Shown: piece by piece, positions 42,330 through 51,389 of the stretch
Numbering within the stretch: position 1 is the stretch's first letter
Layout of the letters: each line of letters opens with the position of its first letter
Assembly (NCBI GenBank): GCA_018434685.1
Contig: JAHDOV010000004.1
Span: forward strand, 412,808 to 476,807
Reading direction: 5' to 3'
Length of the DNA: 64,000 nt
From: Deltaproteobacteria bacterium
GTDB lineage: Bacteria > Desulfobacterota > Desulfomonilia > UBA1062
Made by a program: the position numbers and the translations under genes
The notes under the pieces: model-generated
Databases searched by the model: none
The model's input: the letters and a program-made list of their open reading frames with translations, nothing else
What the model was told of the DNA's origin: nothing

Positions 42330-43361
42330 TTACGGGAATACCGGGATGGAGTCAAGGCCGTCGGTCTCGGGCAAGCCGAACATGAGATTCATGTTCTGAA
42401 CTGCCTGGCCCGATGCCCCCTTGGTGAGATTGTCGATGACGCTCACGATGACGGCCCTCGAGGTCGCCTGGTTCCTGGCCAGCCCGATGATGCACCTGTT
42501 CGTTGCCCGTACATCCTTTGTGGAAGGGAATCCCTCCTGGAGGACATGGACAAAGGGGCAGTCCTGGTAAAACGTGCTCAGACAGTCCCGCAGGATCTTT
42601 TCGTCATGGGTCGTGTGGAAGTAGATCGTGGAGAGCATGCCCCGGGAGATGGGGAGGAGATGGGGGGTGAACTCGATGGTGACCGGAGCTGCAGCGGCAA
42701 TGGTGAGCTCCTGCTCGATCTCCGGGATGTGCCGGTGGGACCTGCCCACCTTGTAGGCCGAGAAGCTCTCTCCCGACTCGCAGATATGGGTGGACAGGCT
42801 CAAGCCCCTGCCGGCACCGGAAACCCCGCTCTTGCTGTCTGCGATGATTCCCGAATGATCGGCAAGACCTTCCCTGAGCAGCGGGACAAGGGGCAGGAGG
42901 ATGCTCGTGGGGTAGCAGCCTGGATTGGCAACGAGGGATGCCCCGGCAATCTCGCTTCGGTATACCTCGCTGAGGCCATAGACAGCGGCAGCAAGGAGTT
43001 CTGCACAGGCGTGCTCGGTATACCATGATGCATAGGTCTGCTCGTCCTTGATCCTGAAGTCTGCGCTGAGATCTATGACCTTGACCGAATCGATGATCTC
43101 GGAGATAAACCCCATGCCGGCACCGTGGGGGAGACAGGAGAAGATAACGTCGCAGCGGTTGACAATGGCCTGCGCATCGAATTCCTCGAGCACGAAGTCC
43201 GCACTGCCCCGGAGAAATCCGAGCACCTGTGATATACTCTTTCCATTGTATTGACGGGACGAACAGTAGGTGATCCTGGCCCGGGGGTGACGATGCAGAA
43301 GCCTTATGAGTTCTGCCCCGGTATACCCGGTAGCACCCAGGATACCTACTGAGAGAGACAA
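42330..43361 (-). CDS. argC: ArgC, N-acetyl-gamma-glutamyl-phosphate reductase
   Basis: A 343-residue enzyme for the third step of arginine biosynthesis: the Rossmann motif GILGATGYTGAELIR, the catalytic Cys in ANPGCYPT and the C-terminal dimer domain. Translation starts at TTG, 9 nt after a GAGG that overlaps the rpsI stop codon, so it is coupled to the ribosomal-protein genes. No other arg gene is in the window. Confidence 0.95.
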   Translation of the reverse strand: MSLSVGILGATGYTGAELIRLLHRHPRARITYCSSRQYNGKSISQVLGFLRGSADFVLEEFDAQAIVNRCDVIFSCLPHGAGMGFISEIIDSVKVIDLSADFRIKDEQTYASWYTEHACAELLAAAVYGLSEVYRSEIAGASLVANPGCYPTSILLPLVPLLREGLADHSGIIADSKSGVSGAGRGLSLSTHICESGESFSAYKVGRSHRHIPEIEQELTIAAAAPVTIEFTPHLLPISRGMLSTIYFHTTHDEKILRDCLSTFYQDCPFVHVLQEGFPSTKDVRATNRCIIGLARNQATSRAVIVSVIDNLTKGASGQAVQNMNLMFGLPETDGLDSIPVFP

Positions 43362-43367
43362 CGGTAG

Positions 43368-43760
43368 TTACCTCTTGGAGAACTGAGGTCTCTTGCGCGC
43401 CTTGTGGAGGCCGAACTTTTTCCGCTCAACCATTCTGGGATCACGGGTGAGAAACCCTGCAGCCTTGAGCCTCGAGCGGTATCTTTCGATATCGAACTCG
43501 GCCAGCGCCCTGGAAATACCGTGACGGATCGCACCGGCCTGGCCTGAGATGCCGCCGCCCTTGACCGTTGCAAGGATATCGAACTGCCCGGAGGTCTCCG
43601 TGATATCAAAGGGCTGCATGGCAGACATCTTCAATGTTTCCCTGTCAAAGTATTCATTCATGGGTTTTCCGTTAACCGTGAACTGCCCTTTTCCGGGAGA
43701 TAACCACACCCGTGCGGTAGCATTCTTCCTTCTTCCGGTGGCATAAATCCTTTCTGCCAT
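43368..43760 (-). CDS. rpsI: Ribosomal protein S9
   Basis: A 130-residue S9 with the conserved [12 protein letters not shown] start, NGKPMNEYF and the basic C-terminal tail ending KRPQFSKR, which reaches the P site. It follows rplM by 12 nt in the usual rplM-rpsI order. Confidence 0.97.
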   Translation of the reverse strand: MAERIYATGRRKNATARVWLSPGKGQFTVNGKPMNEYFDRETLKMSAMQPFDITETSGQFDILATVKGGGISGQAGAIRHGISRALAEFDIERYRSRLKAAGFLTRDPRMVERKKFGLHKARKRPQFSKR

Positions 43761-43772
43761 AAATTTCCTCTC

Positions 43773-44201
43773 TTATAGATTGATCGTTTGAGGCATCTGA
43801 GCTTCGTGCGGGTGATGCTCGCCTGCATATACCTTGAGCTTCTTGAACATCGATCTTCCAAGGCTGTTCTTCGGGAGCATCCCTTTGACAGCATGCTTGA
43901 TGACATCTTCGGGTTTCTTCTCGAGCAGCTGCTTTGCCGTCTGTTCCCTGAGGCCCCCCATGTACCCGCTGTGGTGGTAGTACATCTTCTGATCGAGTTT
44001 ATTGCCCGTGAGCTTGATCTTGTCTGCATTGACGATCACGACAAAATCGCCGACATCGATGTGAGGGGTATACTCCGGCTTTGTTTTTCCCCGCAGGATG
44101 GATGCAACATCGGCTGCAAGCCTTCCAAGAACCTTGTCCGTTGCATCGATGAGTACCCAATTCCTGGAGACTTCACCCTTTTTTGCGCTGAATGAACTCA
44201 T
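43773..44201 (-). CDS. rplM: Ribosomal protein L13
   Basis: A 142-residue L13 with [32 protein letters not shown]-like residues (here [11 protein letters not shown]), and the [10 protein letters not shown] motif. The ATG at 44201 has AAGGAG 8 nt upstream; an ATG six bases earlier is too close to the site. First gene of rplM-rpsI-argC. Confidence 0.97.
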   Translation of the reverse strand: MSSFSAKKGEVSRNWVLIDATDKVLGRLAADVASILRGKTKPEYTPHIDVGDFVVIVNADKIKLTGNKLDQKMYYHHSGYMGGLREQTAKQLLEKKPEDVIKHAVKGMLPKNSLGRSMFKKLKVYAGEHHPHEAQMPQTINL

Positions 44202-44234
44202 ACACATTACTCCTTAACTACTAAATAGGGCTCG

Positions 44235-44264
44235 GATATAGCTGATGTAAGGGGTGGCTGTCAA
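44235..44264 (-). promoter_or_regulatory. Promoter of rplM-rpsI-argC
   Basis: Leftward: TTGACA (44264-44259), an 18-bp spacer and TATATC (44240-44235). Start point ~44228, leaving a leader of under 30 nt. Confidence 0.6.
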
Positions 44265-44339
44265 GTGCTGATAAAGAAATCATGCTGCGGGAAGCCATCT
44301 TTCTCATAATAGTGAGCCGGAAAGGAAAGTCATTGCCCT

Positions 44340-45356
44340 TCAGATCCGTCCTTCCTCGATCGCGTGACAGGCAACGAGCCTGCCTGAATCGTGCCGGCAC
44401 AACCTCGGCACCTCTGCCGTGCACCGTGCAAACACATGCGGGCAGCGTTTGTGGAACACGCAGCCCGGCGGCAGCTCGATGGGGGTGGGGACCTCGCCTT
44501 TCAGCTTGATGTGGGCAGCCCTCTTGCTGCCCAGGACCGGGATGGCGCTCAGGAGTGCCTGGGTGTAGGGATGGCGGGGCGCCCTGAAGAGATCGTCTGT
44601 CCTGGCGAGTTCGCAGATGGTACCCAGGTACATCACCGCAACGCGGGTGCTGATGTGTTTCACCACGGACATGTCGTGGGTTATGAACAGGTAGGTAAGC
44701 CCTCGCATCTCCTGGGCATCCATGAACAGATTGAGGATCTGTGCCTGGATGGATACATCCAGGGCGGAGATGGGTTCGTCTGCCACGATGAATTCAGGCT
44801 CCACCATGAGGGCCCTGGCAATGCTGATCCGCTGACGCTGTCCCCCGGAAAACTCATGGGGATACCTCGATGCCCAGCCCGGATCGACCCCCACCTGTTC
44901 CATGACCGCGGCCATCTTGTCCTTTGCCTCGGCAAGGGACATGCCGGGATTGTGAAAGAGCATCGGTTCCAGGAGGATCTGTTCCACCTTCATGCGGGGG
45001 TTGAGCGATGCATAGGGATCCTGGAAAACCATCTGCATCTTTCGCCGGTACGGGAGCATCTCCCGGGCATTCTTGGTATCGATCCGGTCGCCGGAGTAGA
45101 TGACCCGGCCACCGTCAACGGGATACAGTCGGAGAACAGCCCTGCCGAGGGTCGATTTGCCGCAGCCGGATTCGCCTACCACGGAAAAGGTTTCTCCCGG
45201 GGAGATGGAGAAGCTCACGTCGTTGAGTGCATGGACAATGGTCTTCTTCCGGGTGATGTGCATCTTTTCCAGGCGGAGCTGTTCCAGCAGGCCGCCCGAT
45301 ATATCGAAGTGTTTGATGAGGTTGTGCACCTCGACAAGCGGTGTGGTCACGTTCAT
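44340..45356 (-). CDS. Oligopeptide-type ABC transporter ATPase (OppF-like)
   Basis: A 338-residue ATPase with GESGCGKSTLGR, the signature HEFSGGQRQRI, EFIVADEPISALDV, and the C-terminal peptide-transporter extension containing a Cys-rich loop (CVFHKRCPHVFARC), which in OppD/DppF relatives binds a [4Fe-4S] cluster. It starts at an ATG overlapping the upstream stop codon (ATGA). Last gene of the transporter set. Confidence 0.93.
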   Translation of the reverse strand: MNVTTPLVEVHNLIKHFDISGGLLEQLRLEKMHITRKKTIVHALNDVSFSISPGETFSVVGESGCGKSTLGRAVLRLYPVDGGRVIYSGDRIDTKNAREMLPYRRKMQMVFQDPYASLNPRMKVEQILLEPMLFHNPGMSLAEAKDKMAAVMEQVGVDPGWASRYPHEFSGGQRQRISIARALMVEPEFIVADEPISALDVSIQAQILNLFMDAQEMRGLTYLFITHDMSVVKHISTRVAVMYLGTICELARTDDLFRAPRHPYTQALLSAIPVLGSKRAAHIKLKGEVPTPIELPPGCVFHKRCPHVFARCTAEVPRLCRHDSGRLVACHAIEEGRI

Positions 45357-46339
45357 AGGTCCCCCCCGGAGAGCTGCTCCATTACGTGACACGCGACCTC
45401 CCTCGAGAACTTCTCATAGTACAGGAGTTCGGGGATCTGCTGAGCGCAGACAGCCACTCTCAAGGGGCATCTCGGGTGAAAGGAACACCCGGGAGGTATG
45501 CTCATCAGGTTCGGCATCATGCCGGGAATCTGGTTGAGCCGTTTGCCGAGGTGTTCGCTTCCCGGCAGGGCATTGATCAGTCCCTGGGTATAGGGGTGCT
45601 TCGGCTGGGATATGATCCGGGTCGTGTCACCCATTTCAACGATCTTGCCTGCATACATGACCGCGATCTTCTGTGTTACCTGGGAAACCACGGCGAGATC
45701 ATGGGTGATGAGGATGAGCCCGGTTTTCTCGGACTCGCACAGCTCGAGCAGGAGATCGAGTATTTCGGCCTGGATGGTGACATCGAGCGCTGTCGTGGGC
45801 TCATCGGCAATAATCAGGGCCGGGTCTGTCAGGAGGGCGATGGCGATGACGATCCGCTGCCTCATCCCGCCGGAAAATTCATGGGGATACTGGATAAGAC
45901 GTTTTTCCGGAGAGGGGATATGGACCTTCCGCAACTTCTCGAGGGCTATACCGTGTGCCTCTTCGTCGCTGATGTCCCTGTGCGCCTGCAGGGTCTCCAC
46001 CATCTGGGTCCCTATGGTGAGCACCGGGTTGAGGGTCATCATGGGGTCCTGAAAGATCATGCTGATCCTGTTGCCCCGGATGATCCGCAGCTCCTCTTCG
46101 CTCAGGCCGGCCAGGTCCTTGCCCTCGAAGAGGATGCGGCCTGACGAGATGTATCCGGGTTTGCTGATGAGGTCGATGATGGAAAACCCGGTTACGGATT
46201 TTCCGGCCCCGCTTTCTCCCACCAGCCCCATGCGTTCGCCTCTGTTGAGCGAGAAGCTCACCCCGTCCACTGCGGTCAGATCGCCGGATCGAAGTGCAAA
46301 CCTGATAACGACGTCTTGAAGTTCCAGCAGGTGTTCCAT
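45353..46339 (-). CDS. Oligopeptide-type ABC transporter ATPase (OppD-like)
   Basis: A 328-residue ATPase with GESGAGKSVTGF as Walker A, HEFSGGMRQRIVIAIAL, ALIIADEPTTALDV and a C-terminal Cys loop (CSFHPRCPLRVAVC). Energises import together with the OppF-like partner. An AAGGGA-type site from the end of the permease gene serves its ATG. Confidence 0.94.
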   Translation of the reverse strand: MEHLLELQDVVIRFALRSGDLTAVDGVSFSLNRGERMGLVGESGAGKSVTGFSIIDLISKPGYISSGRILFEGKDLAGLSEEELRIIRGNRISMIFQDPMMTLNPVLTIGTQMVETLQAHRDISDEEAHGIALEKLRKVHIPSPEKRLIQYPHEFSGGMRQRIVIAIALLTDPALIIADEPTTALDVTIQAEILDLLLELCESEKTGLILITHDLAVVSQVTQKIAVMYAGKIVEMGDTTRIISQPKHPYTQGLINALPGSEHLGKRLNQIPGMMPNLMSIPPGCSFHPRCPLRVAVCAQQIPELLYYEKFSREVACHVMEQLSGGDL

Positions 46340-46342
46340 GGT

Positions 46343-47260
46343 CTATCCCTTGTACAACTTCGGGTTGAGGACATCCCTGAGCCAGTCGCCCAGGAGATTG
46401 ATGACGAGGATGAGCACGATGAGGAAGACCCCGGGGAACAGGGTGATCCACCATGAGCCGGAGAAGATGAATTCAAATCCCGAGTTGATGAGCGAACCGA
46501 GCGACGGCCGTGTAACAGGCATGCCGAGACCGAGAAACGACAGGGCGGCCTCGCTCATGATGGCATTGGCCACCTGGACCGTGGAGATCACGAGGACCGG
46601 CGAGAGCGTGTTCGGCAGGATATGGCGCCACATGATCCGGTATGCGTTCAGCCCGATAACCCGTGCAGCCTCGATGTACTCTTTCTCTTTTTCCGCCAGG
46701 ACAGATGCCCGGACGGTCCGCGCATACTGGGGCCATTCCGCAAGGCCGATCACCAACACGAGCAGGGGAACGGCAAACTCCTCGTACATGGAGACACCGA
46801 AGGCAGCCTGGAAGATGGCGCCCAAGAAGATCGCCACCATCATGGTGGAAAACGAGAGCTGCACGTCCGCCAGGCGCATGAGGAACGAGTCGACCCTGCC
46901 GCCTATATATCCGGAGAGGAGCCCGATGATCACCCCCAGGAAGGCCTGCATGACCACGGCACAGCAGCCGATGATAATGGAGATGCGCATGCCGTAGAGC
47001 AGGGTGCTCAAGAGGTCTCGTCCCTGGCTGTCGGTTCCCAGGATGAAATCGGGGGTGCCCCCGCTCATCCACATGGGAGGGGTTTCTGCGTTGAGCACAT
47101 TGATGGAAGCCCCCTCGTAGGGATTATAGGGTGCAAGTACCGGGGAGAGAAAACTCACCAGTATGAGCAGGCACAGGATGATGAAACAGGGCATGGCCAC
47201 AGGATCCCTCAGGAAGCTGTAGAGCATGTAGGATTCCCTGATGCGTCTGAGCCGTCCCAT
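46343..47260 (-). CDS. ABC transporter permease, DppC/OppC type
   Basis: A 305-residue permease with an N-terminal helix (MPCFIILCLLILVSFLSPVLAPYNPY), the GTDSQGRDLLSTLLYG motif and an EAA loop (EAARVIGLNAYRIMWRHILPN). Five or six membrane helices are seen. The start is the ATG at 47260, overlapping the dppB stop by 1 nt (TAATG); the longer open frame to 47683 only continues over dppB in another frame. Confidence 0.93.
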   Translation of the reverse strand: MGRLRRIRESYMLYSFLRDPVAMPCFIILCLLILVSFLSPVLAPYNPYEGASINVLNAETPPMWMSGGTPDFILGTDSQGRDLLSTLLYGMRISIIIGCCAVVMQAFLGVIIGLLSGYIGGRVDSFLMRLADVQLSFSTMMVAIFLGAIFQAAFGVSMYEEFAVPLLVLVIGLAEWPQYARTVRASVLAEKEKEYIEAARVIGLNAYRIMWRHILPNTLSPVLVISTVQVANAIMSEAALSFLGLGMPVTRPSLGSLINSGFEFIFSGSWWITLFPGVFLIVLILVINLLGDWLRDVLNPKLYKG

Positions 47261-48234
47261 TACTTGCTCCCCTGTATTCTCACCATGGGGTTGACGAGGC
47301 CGTAGACGATATCCACGAGGGTATTCACCACGACGAATATGACCCCGACCACCATGAGGTATGCCACGAGCAGTGTCGTGTCTGCACGCTCGACAGCCTC
47401 GATGAAGAGGAACCCGAGCCCCTGCCACTGAAAGACCGTCTCGGTCAGGATGGTGAAGGCGATCATGGTGCCCAGCTGCACGCCGCCCACGGTGATCACG
47501 GGCAGCAGGGTGTTCTTGAAGGCGTGTACGAACCAGATGCGCTTGCGGTGAAGGCCCTTTGCCCAGGCGAACTTGATGTAGTCGGTCTCGAGGACCTCCA
47601 TCATCTGGGAGCGTATGAGCCGGATGAACAGCGGGAGCATGATGGAGGACAGGGCGATGCTCGGCAGGATCAGGTGTTTCCATCCGTCGAGCGTAAGCAG
47701 CCCGGTGCGCCAGGGGCCGATTTGGACGAGCTGGCCCCTCCCGTAGGAGGGGAGCCAGTGAAGCTCCACTGAAAAGATATAGATGAGTATGATGGCGGTG
47801 AGAAAGACCGGGATGGACACCCCCACGATGCTCAGCCCCATGATGATCCGGGACAGGATTTTTCTGGGATTGATGGCGCAGTAGATCCCGAGCGGGATGG
47901 AGACAAAGATAATGATGATGGAGCTTATGAACACGAGTTCGAGGGTTGCCGGCGCCTTTGCGAGGATGACACTCAGTGCGGGTTTCTTGAAAAAGAACGA
48001 CATGCCCACGTCGCCATGGACCGCCTTGCCGAGAAACCTCACGTACTGGGTGAGAAACGGGTCGTTAAGCCCCATTTTATCCCGCAGGGCCTCCCGCTCG
48101 GCAGTGGAAACCGATATCCCGACGATATCACGGACAGGATCGCCTATCTGGTGCTGTATGGTGAAACACAGAAAGCTGATCACGAGCATCACGAAGATGC
48201 CCTGGGCTATCCTTCTTACAGTGAATGCAAACAT
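47260..48234 (-). CDS. ABC transporter permease, DppB/OppB type
   Basis: A 324-residue permease. An N-terminal membrane helix (RRIAQGIFVMLVISFLCFTI), the GDPVRDIVG loop, further helices and the EAA-like loop (DYIKFAWAKGLHRKRIWFVHAFKN). Pairs with the DppC-type partner to form the membrane pore. Its ribosome-binding site is weak and it lies after a strong hairpin behind the binding-protein gene. Confidence 0.93.
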   Translation of the reverse strand: MFAFTVRRIAQGIFVMLVISFLCFTIQHQIGDPVRDIVGISVSTAEREALRDKMGLNDPFLTQYVRFLGKAVHGDVGMSFFFKKPALSVILAKAPATLELVFISSIIIIFVSIPLGIYCAINPRKILSRIIMGLSIVGVSIPVFLTAIILIYIFSVELHWLPSYGRGQLVQIGPWRTGLLTLDGWKHLILPSIALSSIMLPLFIRLIRSQMMEVLETDYIKFAWAKGLHRKRIWFVHAFKNTLLPVITVGGVQLGTMIAFTILTETVFQWQGLGFLFIEAVERADTTLLVAYLMVVGVIFVVVNTLVDIVYGLVNPMVRIQGSK

Positions 48235-48259
48235 CTATTCGTTGTCTCGTTGCAGAACA

Positions 48260-48289
48260 AGGGGCATATACCCGCAGGTATATGCCCCT
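48260..48289 (-). terminator. Strong hairpin between binding-protein and permease genes
   Basis: A 13-bp perfect stem (48260-48272 with 48277-48289) and a 4-nt loop. On the minus strand only a short T-rich run follows, so it is probably an attenuator or 3' mRNA stabiliser that leaves the binding-protein transcript more abundant than the downstream genes, as in many ABC operons. Confidence 0.6.
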
Positions 48290-48320
48290 GTGTCAGAGTC
48301 TGTATTCCCTTTACCCACGT

Positions 48321-49904
48321 TTACTCTATTACCATGTCTCCAAAATACGGGAAATTCATCACGTTGACAATAGGCTCTATGTTGAGGTTCTTCTTGCCGG
48401 CCCAGGAGAGGTTCTCCCAGTGGAGCGGAACATAGGCCGCTTCATCGTAGAGGATCTGTTCCACTTCCTGGAGCATGGCGGAGCGCTTGACCTGGTCGGT
48501 CTCCGGCTGGCTCGCGAGCACGAGCTCGTCCACCTTGGTGTTGCAGTAATTGCCGCTGTTGTACTGGCCGTAGCCGGTTTCCTTGTTCGGGCACATCACA
48601 AGGAACTCCGAGTAGTTGGCAGAATCCTCGGTATCGGGATGCCATCCGATCATCTGGATGTCGGCCACCTGGGCATCGAACTGATCCCAGTACTGGGCTT
48701 TCGGCATGGTTTGGAGGTTTACCTTGATATTGATTCTGGCGAGCATGGAAACCACCGCCTCGGCGATCTTCTCGTCGTTGACGTAGCGGTTGTTGGGCGC
48801 GATCATGGAACAGGTGAAGCCGTTCTCATAGCCGGCCTCTTTCATGAGCGCCTGTGCCTTTTCCAGGTCATACCGGGGTGTGAGGGTCGCTTTGTATCCG
48901 GCGAATCCCTCGGGGGCCTGCTGGCCTGCCGCGGTTGCCGTCCCCTTCATGATGCTCTCCACGATGCCCTCGTTGTTGATGGCATACACGATGGCCAGCC
49001 GAACCCGGGCATCCTTGAATTCTGCCCGCCTGTTCTGGTTGAGCTGGAAGGTGATGATGCGGCTTCCGGGCATTGCTATGAGCTGGGAGTTTTCGCTCGT
49101 GGCCACCCGTTCGTAATCCTGGGGTGGAACCGGCATGATGAAATCCACATCGCCGGAGAGCAGGGCGGCAACGCGTGTCGCATCGTTCTTGATGGGGGTA
49201 AGGATGATCTTGCCCACATTGCCGGGGGAAGCGGTATCCCAGTAGTCCGCGAACTGTTCGAAGACGGTCTCCACTCCCTGCTCGCGCTTGGTTACCATGT
49301 ATTTGCCGGTCCCGGATTCATGGTTCAGGGCAAAGGAAGGCCCTGTCTTGACAATGGCATCCTTGGGGTTTCCCGTCTCGTCCGTGCCCGTGTAGAATAC
49401 GCTGTCCATGGGGAAGATATAGGTTGCCATGCTGAGTACGAGCGAATAGGGTTTCTTGGTCACGAGGTCGCAGGTATAGTCATCGATGACATTGACCCCG
49501 ACAAATGGTTCGAACAGGCCCTTGAAGTCCTGGCTCTTCTTCAGCCGTTCGACGGTCCACTTTACATCCTTTGCCGTCAGGGGATTCCCGGAGTGAAATT
49601 TCACCCCCTGGCGCAGGTAGAACCTCATGGTGTTCTCATCGATAAGTTCCCACTTTGTCGCCAGTCTCGGCTCCAGCTGCATATCCTTGGTCCAGCGGAT
49701 GAGCGGATCAAACACCATATGGGAGTATTGGAGCATGCCCCCGGAAAGCTGTACGTGAGGGTCCAGGGATACCGGATCGGCATCCATGGCCAGTTTCAGG
49801 GTCTTTCCCAGGGTCGCTGTTTCTTCTCCCTTTTTTTGTGTCACCATCACAACGATGACGGCTATGATGATTACCCCGACAATAAACCATAAAAACTTTT
49901 TCAT
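48321..49904 (-). CDS. Family 5 substrate-binding protein of the peptide/nickel ABC transporter
   Basis: A 527-residue solute-binding protein: MDADPVSLDPH, MVFDPLIRWTKDMQLEPRLATKWE, LRQGVKFHSGNPLTAKDVKWT and the C-terminal YEAAYVPL strand region typical of family 5. It starts at ATG behind AGAGGAGGTATTAGG. The N-terminus is a hydrophobic segment (FIVGVIIIAVIVVMV) ending in QKKGE with no lipobox and no clear signal-peptidase site, so it may stay membrane-anchored. The ligand cannot be told; peptides are the commonest for this family. Confidence 0.93.
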   Translation of the reverse strand: MKKFLWFIVGVIIIAVIVVMVTQKKGEETATLGKTLKLAMDADPVSLDPHVQLSGGMLQYSHMVFDPLIRWTKDMQLEPRLATKWELIDENTMRFYLRQGVKFHSGNPLTAKDVKWTVERLKKSQDFKGLFEPFVGVNVIDDYTCDLVTKKPYSLVLSMATYIFPMDSVFYTGTDETGNPKDAIVKTGPSFALNHESGTGKYMVTKREQGVETVFEQFADYWDTASPGNVGKIILTPIKNDATRVAALLSGDVDFIMPVPPQDYERVATSENSQLIAMPGSRIITFQLNQNRRAEFKDARVRLAIVYAINNEGIVESIMKGTATAAGQQAPEGFAGYKATLTPRYDLEKAQALMKEAGYENGFTCSMIAPNNRYVNDEKIAEAVVSMLARINIKVNLQTMPKAQYWDQFDAQVADIQMIGWHPDTEDSANYSEFLVMCPNKETGYGQYNSGNYCNTKVDELVLASQPETDQVKRSAMLQEVEQILYDEAAYVPLHWENLSWAGKKNLNIEPIVNVMNFPYFGDMVIE

Positions 49905-49953
49905 CCTAATACCTCCTCTTTTTTACAAGCGAGAATGATTCTATGTTATTAGA

Positions 49954-49982
49954 TAAGTACGCTGACATATCGGCAATGTCAA
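49954..49982 (-). promoter_or_regulatory. Candidate promoter of the ABC transporter operon
   Basis: Leftward: TTGACA (49982-49977), 17 bp, then TACTTA, a poor -10. The -35 is perfect; the -10 is uncertain. Confidence 0.35.
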
Positions 49983-50070
49983 GGTTTAGCAGCCCGGAAA
50001 CAATGCATAAAGGGCAGATCGGGAGACACGCTGTCGAAGGTACGGGTGTGGTTGCCTACCAGAGGTTTCC

Positions 50071-50937
50071 TCAGGGCCTGTTTGTGAGGAAGGCCCCTGT
50101 AGTCACCAGGAAAACCCCGAGGACGAGGGAGACATCCAGCTCTTCTCCGAGCATGATGCAGGCCAGGATGATGGCGCTGACCGGAACGAAGTTGATGAAC
50201 ACCCCGGATCTCGTCGGCCCGATGGTCTTGATTCCCTCGTAGAACCAGGTGAACCCGATGACCGTGCCGAACAGGGAGAGATAGAGGATGCCCATCCAGG
50301 TCGTGAAGGAGTACCGGCAGATGTCCCCCGAGAGGCCCTCGAGACCGGCAGGCAGCAGGAGGAAGGCCGTTCCGAAGAGGGCAGAGTAGGTAACGGCCGC
50401 CAGGGGAGAGAGCTCGTGCATGAGCTTCTTGCCGATGAGCGAATAGGAAACCCAGCTGGCTACGCAGCCGAATATGAGCACCTCCCCGTGGCCGAAGGCA
50501 CCCTGCCAGATCATGGCGGGATCGCCGCGGGTTATGGCAATGATGGCACCGGTGAGGCTCAGAAGGATCCCGGTCACCTTTTTGAGATTGAGCTGTTCCT
50601 TGAAGAACAGTGCAGACAAGAGGGCAAGGAATACCGGATTGTTCGCGATGATGACGGAGGCCCTTCCGGCGGGAACGGTCTTCAGCCCTGCCAGGAAAAG
50701 GACATTGTACGCAAACACCCCGGTGAGTCCGAGCAGGATCGCGGGGATGATCTGGCTGCGCGTCAGCCTCGGCAGGCCGCCGTCGATCGTCTGGGTGCAG
50801 ACCAGCAGAAGGGCAGAGGCGAACAGAAACCGGAGAAAGGCCCCTGAAAAAGGCCCGATATCCGCTGCAATGATCCTCCCGGCGATGAATGTGCCGCCCC
50901 AGAACACCGCGGTCAGGAGGAGTTTTACATAGATCAT
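50071..50937 (-). CDS. EamA/DMT-family permease
   Basis: A 288-residue protein with ten predicted transmembrane helices as two EamA repeats. Landmarks: FWGGTFIAGRIIA at the N-terminus and GPTRSGVFINFVPVSAI at the start of the last two helices. DMT transporters usually export amino acids or metabolites; the substrate is not evident. No partner gene is adjacent. Confidence 0.9.
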   Translation of the reverse strand: MIYVKLLLTAVFWGGTFIAGRIIAADIGPFSGAFLRFLFASALLLVCTQTIDGGLPRLTRSQIIPAILLGLTGVFAYNVLFLAGLKTVPAGRASVIIANNPVFLALLSALFFKEQLNLKKVTGILLSLTGAIIAITRGDPAMIWQGAFGHGEVLIFGCVASWVSYSLIGKKLMHELSPLAAVTYSALFGTAFLLLPAGLEGLSGDICRYSFTTWMGILYLSLFGTVIGFTWFYEGIKTIGPTRSGVFINFVPVSAIILACIMLGEELDVSLVLGVFLVTTGAFLTNRP

Positions 50938-51065
50938 TCTTTGGCGTTCTACCAGGATTGGTTTGATGAAAGCAACTGCCGATATTTGTACCGGTTATTG
51001 CGACGGGTCAGGCTGACAGGATTGAGGTGGCCTGCAGCCGAAGCAACCCGTGCTATTAAACGAAA

Positions 51066-51389
51066 TCACAGGAATTTGTCTGCAAGCCAGAACAGGGCCA
51101 TTCCCACGATCACGGTTCCGCCCAGAGAGCGTGTCTTGAGGGCAAACAGAAAGGTGGGGATGGCAACGAGGAATGCCGGCTGCAGGAAGTCAACCCCTCC
51201 GGTTTCAGGGTCGATGACGATGGAGGGAAAGATCAGGGCGCTCAGGATGCAGGCAGGGACATAGGTCAGCCATTCCACGAGCCACAGGGGCAGACGCCTG
51301 TCTGAAAGGCAAAACAGGGGCAGCCAGCGGGGAATGTAGGTGACCAGACCCATGCCGAGTATGCACAGAAGGTATGCCTCGCTCGTCAT
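51066..51389 (-). CDS. azlD: AzlD-like small subunit of a branched-chain amino acid exporter
   Basis: A 107-residue protein with four hydrophobic segments and the family motifs LGMGLVTYIPRWLP and a short LVEWLTYVPACILSALIFP stretch. It starts inside the azlC stop codon (ATGA). Such two-gene permeases export branched-chain or related amino acids. Confidence 0.88.
   Translation of the reverse strand: MTSEAYLLCILGMGLVTYIPRWLPLFCLSDRRLPLWLVEWLTYVPACILSALIFPSIVIDPETGGVDFLQPAFLVAIPTFLFALKTRSLGGTVIVGMALFWLADKFL

Noticed and set aside
46343-47683. Permease with a 141-residue N-terminal extension
   Set aside because: The extension lies over dppB in another frame and is Arg/His/Pro-rich nonsense; the true ATG at 47260 has GGAG upstream and overlaps the dppB stop codon.
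48225-49892. Long plus-strand frame (555 codons) opposite the ABC binding protein
   Set aside because: Shadow of a clear family 5 binding-protein gene on the other strand.
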